64,000 nucleotides of DNA, from assembly GCA_030544215.1 (NCBI GenBank), contig JARZZO010000004.1, forward strand, positions 16,790,501 through 16,854,500, read 5' to 3'. The notes below the pieces were generated by a model. The model ran no database searches, was not told where the DNA came from, and saw only the letters and a program-made list of their open reading frames with translations. Shown piece by piece: positions 53,901 to 61,827 of the stretch (positions are counted from its first letter, which is position 1; every line of letters starts with the position of its first letter). The translations under genes were made by a program, and so were the position numbers. Source of the DNA: Zantedeschia hybrid cultivar. Taxonomy: Eukaryota > Streptophyta > Magnoliopsida > Alismatales > Araceae.

Positions 53901-56163
53901 AACTTTTCTCATTTTCCAATATGAGACTGTTCCGGTTCTTCCTTGTCCCAACCCCCAGAGTGGTTTACTCCACACCATGGTGGCTGCACACCCTCATGTT
54001 TACTTCTACATTTGGGTAGCCCTTTCCTATGGGTACGCCTCTCCTCCTGCCCTGTAACTAAGCTAACGCTTATACTAGATGATATATTATTCCTCTCTGT
54101 TTTTTTTTTTTAAATTTAGATGTCATAGATGACATTTTTTTTTTTTAAATTTAGATTTTGTAGATCACATATTTGGCTGATACACTAAGATGTCGAAACT
54201 TCTTACCTTGGCTTATATATAGTAGAGTATGGCGTCCCTTATCATACCACTTCTTTTTAGTTTTATTTTGTTAAGTTTCTTCTTGAGATTTTAACAGAGT
54301 TGATTACTAATCAAATCAATTGTATTTAAAATGAAGAGCTGGTATCCTAGAAAAAAATATGCCCCTTCCCCACCAAGGATGGCAGTACCGGTACCGGTAC
54401 CGGTACCGGTATCGGTGGGTACCGGTACGTACCGGTCTGGTACCGGCCGGTACCCACGGTACCGGTGCCGGCCGATACCGGTACGTACCGGCCGGTACGT
54501 ACCGGTATCGGCTAGTACTGCCATCCATGTTCCCCACCCCCATAAAACACACACACGTAAAAGATGGAGAGAACGGGAGGGGAAGCTTTAAGCAAGGTTC
54601 TTAGATGGACTTCTATATGCAGAAAATTTAAAGAGAAGAAGGAAGCGGTGGAATCTGAAGCTGATCCAGAAAGGGATCTGAGGACTGTTTTTGCTTACCA
54701 GGTAGGTGCATTTAGTGCAGTATCTGCTTTGGTATGGCTACAGATGATTCATACCCGTGCTTGTTCTTCACATGAATTTGTGAAGCTTTCTTTTCTTACT
54801 AGTGCATTATTTTTAACATGACAGATGCCTTTGAAGGCGACCGAGCGAGATGTTTATGAGTTCTTCTCTAAAGCAGGCAAGGTTGGTAGAATAGTTCACT
54901 CTTCTTCTTTTGATAGACAATCATTTCTGCTCTAGTTAGGTTTAACTGCATATATTGATCTCTCTTTTCTATGCAGTCACAGGTATGGTACTATACATAT
55001 CGATGTCATGCACCATACCTCCATTGCCTACATCTATTTGAAACTGCTAATTTCTACTGAATGCCTCCAGGAAACTATCGTTCTTCTTATATATAAGGCA
55101 CTTCCAACCAGTGTTGATGCATATCATTGAGATATATTTGCTTCTTATTGCAGTAATGCTCTCCTGCCTTCAATGAGGCGTATTATAATGACTTTTTTGT
55201 GGCTCAACATACTTTTTATTTGGTGAGTGTGATAATGCATGGAACTAAATGATGATCAAATTAGGCTACCTCCGCAGATGGTATAATGTGTAATAACATA
55301 TGTAGATAATTTTCTTTTGTATGACCTCCCGTATAAGCATATGTATGCTAAATGTCTACAATCAATGTTTTCAGGTGCGTGATGTGCGTCTGATCATGGA
55401 CCGTAATTCAAGACGATCAAAAGGAGTTGGGTATGTCTCTGGATCTTTTCATCTGCAGCTCAGTAAAATTTGGCTGATATACTAGCTATATGGAATATGA
55501 CATACGGAGAAGGAGCAGTGAAACTAGCTTCTGATGCTTGCAAAAATTTCAGTAGTTTTTCTGAAATTTCTTTAGATGAAACAGGTTATCTGAGGCCACT
55601 TCTACCCATTTCTTTTTGGCTGTATCTTCACTCATTTTTGTTTGTTACCTGTTTGGGTTTTGACCCATCAAAGAAATTAAAATAGATTTATCGAGACCAT
55701 TTTCCCCCTTTCCGATCCAATTCTCCTGACAAGTATGTCAACAAAACTAGAATAACATATGTTATCGTCCCTAGTTTTTTTTTTTTTTTTTTTTTGGGGG
55801 GGGGGGTGCTTAGGGTATACTCCATGCGACTATTAATTACAGGTATCGAGGTAGCATTCTCTCTTCCTGAGACCATTATCATACTTATTTTTTACAAACT
55901 AATCAATTTCTTTTGTGCTATTTTTCCCCTAAAACATGCACATGTTTTTGTGTTTCAGTTATATTGAATTCTATGATGTTCTGTCAGTGCCAAATGCTAT
56001 TGCTCTCTCTGGTCAATCGTTTCTTGGGCAGCCTGTCATGGTCAAACCTTCTGAGGCGGAGAAAAATCTTGTTCAGTCAAATGCCTCTGGTGGATCAGCA
56101 CTTGCAAGAAAGTTGTATGTTGGCAATTTACATTTCAACATGAGTGAAGTGCTGCTTCGTCAG
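45669..56163 (+). CDS. RBM39/CC1-like splicing factor, 5' part (exons 1-5; continues beyond window)
   Basis: Nuclear SR-related RNA-binding protein of the RBM39/CAPER (CC1-like) family, which acts in 3' splice-site recognition with U2AF-type factors. Exons are 45669-46261, 54623-54701, 54825-54881, 55375-55430 and 55959-56163. All have GT-AG borders (GTACGG, GTAGGT, GTTGGT, GTATGT, GTGATT), and phases sum to 990 nt, or 330 codons. Residues 1-200 are Arg/Glu/Ser-rich. A KEAVESEADPERDLRTVFAY linker leads to RRM1 (about 218-297) with RNP2-like TVFAYQM, RDVRLIMDRNSRRSKGVGYI and RNP1-like SKGVGYIEF. KPSEAEKNLVQSN follows, then RRM2 starts KLYVGNLHFNMSE. The rest of RRM2, RRM3 and the C-terminus were not found to the window end, so intron 5 exceeds 7.8 kb or the gene is cut. 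The start is the first ATG after a GC-rich leader. Confidence 0.88.
46262..47856. other. Intron 1, first part, with a 3 x 29-bp repeat
   Basis: Non-coding intron DNA. 47140-47226 is three exact tandem copies of a 29-bp unit (GATGACAACTTGTGGAACAA plus AGTTCCTAT; starts 47140, 47169, 47198), which implies a very recent duplication. No exon with splice-compatible borders is seen. Confidence 0.6.
47857..47904. repeat. CT microsatellite
   Basis: A (CT)n run with one TTTAT interruption. It ends beside a reversed copy of the LINE 3' tail (GAAAGTGGATGGTACCAC at about 47909). Confidence 0.85.
48738..48905. mobile_element. hAT-type MITE (168 bp)
   Basis: Flanked by perfect 8-bp duplications GCAGAAAT (48730-48737 and 48906-48913), the hAT hallmark. 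Termini are CAGGGGTGGCAATCTCGG and, inverted, CATGGATGGCAGTATCG. Both subterminal parts consist of GGTATCGGTACCGG-type repeats around an AT-rich centre. It interrupts the LINE RT, so it is younger than the LINE. Confidence 0.92.
49011..49078 (-). mobile_element. Retroposed LINE/SINE 3' tail (68 bp)
   Basis: A poly-T run (49011-49026) followed by GAAAGTAGATAGTACCACAA and ATTAATAAAAAAG, flanked by perfect 11-bp duplications TAGGAAGGCTT (49000-49010 and 49079-49089). Read on the minus strand it ends GTGGTACTATCTACTTTC plus poly-A, like the 3' tail of the host LINE at 52755-52790. It is a severely 5'-truncated retroposed copy. Confidence 0.85.
49481..51585. mobile_element. hAT-like element (2.1 kb) inside the LINE
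   Basis: It separates LINE codons that would otherwise read GDPLC...LFVLLADIL. Candidate 8-bp duplications TTATGCTC (49473-49480) and ATATGCCC (51586-51593) match at 6 of 8. Both ends carry similar inverted GGATTGG...GGATCGGATCGGCC-type sequence (49500-49660; 51508-51575). A TATATAAACC promoter-like motif and CT-rich leader follow at about 49712. No transposase is recognised, and the element at 50577 is nested within it. Confidence 0.6.
50577..51286. mobile_element. hAT-like element (710 bp), nested
   Basis: Perfect 8-bp duplications GTTAATAT (50569-50576 and 51287-51294). Termini are CAATGTTGTTAAGGCGGCG and, inverted, CATTGTTTTCAAGGAGTCGC. GGCGCCTAGGC-type repeats lie just inside both ends. 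It is related to the 1646-bp element at 60174-61819. No transposase ORF is present, so it is non-autonomous. Confidence 0.88.
52791..54365. other. Intron 1, last part, with an LTR-like fragment
   Basis: Mostly AT-rich. 53814-53990 begins TGTAACGACCCAATTTCG and continues GAGGTGTTGTCC and later CCAATATGAGACTGTTCC. This matches the general pattern of a widespread plant LTR type (TGTAAC..CCCA...ATTGTCC...GATGTGGGA), but the right end is not found. A plus-orientation copy of the LINE tail lies at about 53515-53565 (ATTGTGGTAACATTCACCTT plus A-rich). No exon is seen. Confidence 0.4.
54374..54529. mobile_element. hAT-type MITE made of GGTACC repeats (156 bp)
   Basis: Perfect 8-bp duplications TTCCCCAC (54366-54373 and 54530-54537). 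TIRs are CAAGGATGGCAGTAC and, inverted, CATGGATGGCAGTAC (14 of 15). Between them nearly every base belongs to CCGGTACC or CCGGTACGTACC palindromes. It is the same family as 48738-48905 but with the centre replaced by repeats. It ends about 93 bp upstream of exon 2 of the RBM39-like gene. Confidence 0.93.
54623..56163 (+). CDS. RBM39-like exons 2-5 (RRM1 and start of RRM2)
   Basis: Exon 2 (79 bp) follows TATATGCAG, and exon 3 (57 bp, MPLKATERDVYEFFSKAGK) follows CATGACAG. Exon 4 (56 bp) follows TGTTTTCAG, and exon 5 (205 bp) follows TGTTTCAG. Introns 2-4 are 123, 493 and 528 bp. Intron 4 contains a T21G11 homopolymer pair (about 55775-55806). The FYDVLSVPNAIALSGQSFLG segment matches RRM1 of the RBM39 family, which has an SVP.AI.L.GQ..LG pattern. 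Confidence 0.9.
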
Positions 56164-58515
56164 GTGATTCAACAAAGCTTACTATATTTTATATTGTATG
56201 TAGATTACAGGCCCTATTGATATGTGGAAATCTATTTCAAGAAAAAACTATTCCTTGTTGATGTGGTTGCACACAATGAATGACAAGCTTTTTTATCAGG
56301 TGATTTGACTGAGGAATTTTCTTAAAGGAAAAAAGCACAGTAGATCCCTTATTTATGTATATGGCCTTTGCCGGTGTACAGTGCATCTACCTTATTTATG
56401 TTTATTTCCTCTGAAGCCCTGCCTACATGAGGCTGTACTCCAAGTGGGAAAATCCTTGAATAATGCATCCATCTTGTTCCATAGTTCAGATGAAGACATG
56501 AAGTTATTTAACATCTTCTCTTTCTCTCACCTATCCTCTCCTTCCCTCTCATGCACCTACCCTCTCTTTCACCCATTTAACTTGGTCAATGGATTCATGC
56601 TTATCCAAACAAAGAATGAAAGCATTAGATAGTAGTGTGGTTACGATTTAGAAGATTGAAAACTTGAAAATGGTAGTAGAAGTTATGGAAAGCTAGAATA
56701 TCATGCAGGAATGTGATTAGGATTTGGAAGAATGAAAACTACAAGATGATAGTAGAAGTTACTAAAGTAGTATTCTTACCGTTGCTACAATGTTCTCCTT
56801 TAAAAGACCTATTTGTTAAACACAAGTTCCCGAGATATTGGTGATTAGGATTTGGAAGAATGAAAACTACAAAATGATAGTAAAAAGTTTGTTTTGAGAA
56901 GAACATGGATTGTACCACCAATTTTTTTATTGAAGGATAGATAGAGAACTACAATTGATAGGATAGGAGAGATTCCTACCCAAGAAAAAGGAAAAAGGAA
57001 AAAGGAACACCACCTGGGAAGCCTACTGAACACCTTAGCCTAGGATTTAGCAATACATACCGCGAATAACCTACCATTGCTAGAGCATCCTCGGATGAAA
57101 ATGCTATTGTTAAACACGTCCCCAGGACATTTTAGGATGGTTCTGAGCATAGAGAGTTAGAAACACTCCAACGGTCTTATGCACCTGTGTTGTGATTCTA
57201 ATTATTTGAGCTAGGACACCAGCTGCTGAGGGAACTTATGCTTCATAGGTCTCAGTACTTGAGTTGGTTTCTGAAGCTTTCTAAGCTGGACATTAGCATG
57301 GACCAATGGGATTAAGTGCTTTTTGAGAAGCGGCGGGAAAGAAAGTCCATAGTGAGCTGAGAGATTCGTGACCTCAGAAGATAAAAAAGAAAATCAGAAT
57401 ACAGTAAGTGCCCTTTTCGAATCTTCAAGAGATAACCCCAAAATATGTCTACACCAATTAAAGGTCAAAGTGAGAGCTCTAAGACAAATATTTTCAAGAT
57501 AAATTTTACTTCCCCGAAAGACAAAGTGATCTGTTGCAACAAGTGGGCTATGAAGATCCAGTTTGCATCTTGGTAACCATGTTTGTCATCTACCAATCGG
57601 AGGCAAACTCACATGTTAGTATTCGTACTACTTGCATGCTATGTAGATGCAAAGGGGCTGCGGATCATACCATGTTTATCTTCCTCTTTTGTCACCGAAT
57701 GTGTAGCCCGGCAGCCTTGGCAAGGCTTTGGCAAATTCCCCTGCACCTCTTTGTGTATGCCATTTATTGGTTTTTGTTGTGGTCCAAAACCAAAAGAGTT
57801 TCCGCAGGACCTTAGGTCTGTGCAAGTGCTCAAAAGTCTTGGAAGGAAAATTTTCAACTGGAGTGGAGTGGAGGCGTGCCCCTTACTGCTTTGGATGCAT
57901 AACCTACTTGGATTGCGGGGAAGAGCTGATTGAAATGAAATCAACTTTTGATTCTTGGGTAGGTTAAGGTTTTGAGGCCTTCCACTATCTGTTTGCCATT
58001 TCCATATGCATTGATGCATATCTTTGGTAGAGGTCGTTAAGTGTCCTGCCCTTCCTTTCTTTTATTTAGGCCCTTCAGCTCAGCTTCAACTTGCTGTTCA
58101 CTATGCCATTTGAGTCTTTATGAGCTTTTGGATGTCAGGCAGGAGGGAGGGATACCTGTGGTATGGCTTTTACAATTAGCAACGTGGACCCTATAATCTA
58201 TATGATGTGCATGACTCTGGATCCAGATTGCTGGATTGGATCCGGTAGAGCCTGGGTTATGAAGCATGAGATATATTTAGATCATGAATAAGACAATTCT
58301 TAAATATAACATGAGACCATCAATTGCTCTGCTTGTTAACCATTCAAAAAAAGACTGCTTTGCTTGTTTGTCTGCTGAACAGTGAAGGCTGGTAGATAAA
58401 AAGAGAGTGGTGGTGAGGGATGGAGAGGAGAGATGTAGAGTAGCATAGAAGTGGAGAACAATATGTTCAGGATCAATATTTTTTTTCTGAAACGATGTTG
58501 ATCAATATTGACATT
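56164..58515. other. Intron 5, first part
   Basis: No further RRM2 exon is visible (an exon encoding a VFEPFG-like start was looked for). Around 57600-57720 a frame reads CMLCRCKGAADHTMFIFLFCHRM, vaguely like the zf-RVT zinc-binding end of plant LINEs. A reversed LINE-tail-like segment lies at about 56890-56935 (GGATTGTACCACCAATTTTT). The repeat GATTTGGAAGAATGAAAACTAC occurs twice, at about 56722 and 56850. Confidence 0.35.
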
Positions 58516-58653
58516 ATGATCTAAATACGAGTCACAATCATACTGATCCAACCCTTCAAACTAGTCAAGATCAATATCAATATTGATCAACATATTGATC
58601 TGGACTAGTTTGAAGGGTTGGATCAGTATGATTGTGACTCGTATTTAGATCAT
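58516..58653. repeat. Perfect 51-bp inverted repeat with 36-bp loop
   Basis: 58516-58566 (ATGATCTAAATACGAGTCAC to CTTCAAACTAGTC) is the exact reverse complement of 58603-58653. The 36-bp spacer contains smaller palindromes (ATCAATAT/ATATTGAT). It lies in intron 5 of the RBM39-like gene, so it would be transcribed as a strong hairpin. Confidence 0.95.
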
Positions 58654-59147
58654 AGTGTATTTTAGGATAAATTTTAATGTAGAATGATATACAGTTGGGT
58701 TTGTTTCTGGGATCATATGAACAAAATCTTCGATCATCTAGCTCATGTCTCATGGATTGTACATATTTGATTGTAAACCAAAAGACATTGGTAACCCTGG
58801 AGGAGAACTTAGATATGCACAAGAAAAAGCTGTTTCCTATGTTTTTTTCCTAGGTTTCACATGCAAGACAGTATACGTTCAAACATGTAGACATCCACAG
58901 CCACCATGGTATTGCTGCATAAATAGGTGAATAGTGCTTGAAGGCTCAGGAGGCTTTTGGTTATGACAGCATGGTTTATTTTTCCGAGGCCAATGAGCAG
59001 AAGAGCTTCTCGTGATGCCAACTTAATAGTTCATCCCAAGAAATGGCAAAAAATGCCCTTACAGAGAGATGCCATTTTTTGAAGTGATGAGCTTGCCAAT
59101 GTCCACAAAACCGATAGCAACTGCATGATCTAATATCTGATGCCATG

Positions 59148-59215
59148 CCTTTTTTTTTTTCTTTTGAAAGTTGATGGTACCACAATTGTATGATAAAAAG
59201 AAAAGGGAATGTACA
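59148..59215 (-). mobile_element. LINE 3'-tail copy (reverse)
   Basis: A poly-T run, then CTTTTGAAAGTTGATGGTACCACAATTGTATGATAAAAAG. This is the same tail seen at 49011-49078 in the same orientation. No convincing target duplication was found. Confidence 0.55.
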
Positions 59216-59259
59216 AAACAAAAATGGAACTGTTACAACTTACAACTCCTATACAAATG

Positions 59260-60165
59260 ACACCAAGACAGAGCAACAAGCACTATGTCACGGCATAACT
59301 TTGGAAAACCCAAGTTACCAGCGATGCCGTGTGGCGTCCCGGTGGCGGAAGCACACACCGAGACCAACCTTCAAATTTTTCGCTCCATACCAGAGTTCCG
59401 CAGCGCCCAAGTGTTCAGTCTGAAGGCTTCGCACAAATCTTTTCGAGAAGGTTTGCCATGCTAAACTCCGGGGACCCGCGCATGTTGCGCATACACGGGA
59501 TGGTCATTGCTCGGACCCGACCGACATTTGGGCCCATACACATTACCCTCGGCACCTTTGCCGCACGACCAAGACCTCTGCATTTGCCATCGGCTCTGCG
59601 CCCATACACTTTGCCTAGGCACTCGCGCGTTGGTCGAGTGGACCACCGCTCGGGACCTGCCGACTCCGCGCACCGCGTCTCATTTAGGCTTCCTCGCTTG
59701 GTCGGGCGGGTCTTCGCTTTGGCCTGATGGCTACGCGCATAGCGCCTCACTTAGGCACCCCGCTACGGCCATGCGGACTTGCGCTTAAGGCCTGTCAGTT
59801 CCGCGCATCGCGCCTTTACCTAGGCTCCCTCGCAACCATAATGCACCTTCACTTGGGGCCTGTCGGCTATGCGCATCGCACCTTCGCCTAGGCTCCCTCG
59901 CGTAGGTCCATCCTAGATTAACTGGCTCTCGGCCAACTAGCCTTGCAGGAGGGTGAACGGCATAGCCCGAGATCCGCTCAACTAGTTATACATAAAGGCC
60001 TTTCACTTGGCCAACACTTAGCCGCCAACATCGTCGCCTCAGGAGGATTGCGTCGGTGCACTATGTTACCGCCGCCCTTCACGCACGAACTTGCATGTCG
60101 AGTCCTTCGCCTTTGCACGGGTTCTGCTTAAACGGTTGCTCTGGAGTTCAAGGCCTCCGCCGCCT
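59260..60165. other. GC-rich repetitive DNA (left of hAT-like insertion)
   Basis: GC-rich, CpG-rich sequence with no intact ORF. It includes a degenerate ~68-bp tandem repeat (59520-59925). Continuity across the hAT-like insertion at 60174 suggests one older element spanning about 59300 to beyond 64000, probably non-coding parts of an LTR retrotransposon. The class could not be set. Confidence 0.4.
59520..59925. repeat. Degenerate 68-bp tandem repeat (5-6 copies)
   Basis: The landmark CTG(C/T)C(G/A)...CGCGCA(T/C) recurs at 59657, 59724, 59792 and 59860 (spacing 67-68 bp), followed each time by (C)CTAGGC or TTAGGC and TCGC. Earlier, weaker units lie near 59520 and 59588. Confidence 0.65.
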
Positions 60166-60173
60166 TACGGGAC

Positions 60174-60896
60174 CATAGTTGTCAAGGTGCCGCTTAGGCG
60201 TACGCCTAAGCGGCGCCTAGGCGTATAGGCGCTGCTCCTATAGCTAAGCGTCTGGACGCCTTTCATGGGCCCATGAAAGGCGGCCCAGGCAGCCCGCTCA
60301 GGGCACCTGGGCGCCTTGTTCTGGTTCGGCCAGTTAAACCGGCCCATTTACACCGCCCATTAAACCGCCCGTAACCCGTAACTTAACCCGTTTACCCGCC
60401 CCCACCCGCCCGTTAACCCCTAAAACAGGTCATGCTCGACCCTCCACCCCCCGACGCCCATTCCCTTCCTCCCTCACCCCCGATCTACGCAAACAGCGAG
60501 TTAGGGTTCGCCCCCCTCCGCTCCAGCCGCCGTCGACACCGCCGACTGCCGCCATCGATCATTGCCGCCGCCGCCGAGCTGAAGCCTACCGCCATCCTCC
60601 TTCGCCCCCCTTCGTCATTGCAGGCTTGCATTGATCGCTTGCCGCCGTCAACATTACCGATCAACGCTGACGCCGCCGCATCCGGTGAGTCCTCTCTGCT
60701 CTCACTCTCTCTCTCTCTCTCTCACTCTCTCTCACAGGGATAGGGCCGAAGCCCTCTCTGTCTCACACACGGTCCACTCCCTCCCTCTCTCTCTCTCTCT
60801 CACACACACTGCACACAGGGCTGAAGCCCTCTGTCTCACTCTCACTTACAGGGATAGGGCTGAAGCCCTCTCTGTCTCACACACACGGTCCACTCC

Positions 60897-60939
<43 letters not shown>

Positions 60940-61175
60940 TACACACAGGGCTGAAGCCCTCTGTCTCACTCTCACTCACATTGTCACACACTCCTCTCTC
61001 TCTCTCTCTCTCTTTGTCACACGACACATACACAGTCACACTTCTCTCTCTCTCTCTCTCTTTGTCACACGACACATACACAGTCACACTCCTCTCTCTC
61101 TCTCTCTCTCTTTCACACATACAGAGTCCACACTCCCTCTCTCTCTCTCTCTTTGTTCCCTCACATAGTCCACAC

Positions 61176-61214
<39 letters not shown>

Positions 61215-61819
61215 ACACACACACACAGAGTCCACTTTCTCTCTTTGTCTCACACACACATACACCCAATTCCCTCTATCTCACATGCATATTGCACACA
61301 GGGCCGAAGCCCTCTGTCTCACTCTCACTCACACTGTCACACACTCTACTCTCTCTCTCTCTCTGTCACACACAAACAGTGTGTCTGTAGTCTGTCCCTA
61401 GTCTCGACTCTCCACACGGCACACACATACAGTCATACACAGATAGTCCCACAGTCCCTCTCTCTTTCTCCACTCTCTCTCTCTCTCACACACACACATT
61501 AATTTCTTTCAATTATATCAAGATTGAGTTGTTCTTATTTATTCAATCTAATTATCTAAATGAATTATTTCATGCTAGATTAATTTGTTCCAATTTTAAT
61601 ATTTATTGTGATTGATTTGTTTCCTATATGTTAAAGTTAATTATCTATTAAAATTGATTTGTTTGTTATTTTTTAATTATATTTATGAACTAATGCTTAA
61701 TAATAATATATATTTCATATATGTTTTAATAAGGCGTCTAAGTCGCCGCTTAAGCGGCCACCTTAGTGCCTAAGCACTTAGGCTCCCCGAGAACGCCTTA
61801 GGTCGCCTTGACAACTATG
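60174..61819. mobile_element. hAT-like element (1646 bp) with CT/CA-rich core
   Basis: Termini are CATAGTTGTCAAGGTGCC and, inverted, CATAGTTGTCAAGGCGACC. The 8-bp flanks TACGGGAC (60166-60173) and TACGGGAT (61820-61827) match at 7 of 8. Subterminal CGCCTAAGCGG-type repeats resemble those of 50577-51286. Inside are a GC-rich, codon-like stretch (60432-60690) ending in a good splice donor (CCG|GTGAGT), then about 800 bp of CT/CA microsatellites, then AT-rich DNA. No transposase is recognised. Confidence 0.88.
60690..61500. repeat. CT/CA compound microsatellite with embedded repeats
   Basis: Long (CT)n and (CA)n runs are interspersed with recurring non-microsatellite words: GGGCTGAAGCCCTCTGTCTC (with GGGCCGAAGCCC variants, near 60745, 60820, 60860, 60950, 61302), CACGGTCCACTCCCT, and CACACGACACATACACAGTC. 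The array grew as higher-order units, not only by slippage. Ser/Leu/His-rich open frames on both strands are by-products. Confidence 0.9.
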
Positions 61820-61827
61820 TACGGGAT

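Noticed and set aside
57534..58019. Candidate gene on either strand with Cys-rich segment
   Set aside because: Three overlapping frames are open, with no splice-consistent extension. At best it is a decayed LINE zinc-finger end.
60480..60500. Telomere-like TTAGGG
   Set aside because: A single GTTAGGGTT word without tandem repetition.
60842..61502. Long Ser/Leu/His- and Arg/Glu-rich frames on both strands
   Set aside because: They arise from CT/CA microsatellites. The frames are open on both strands at once.
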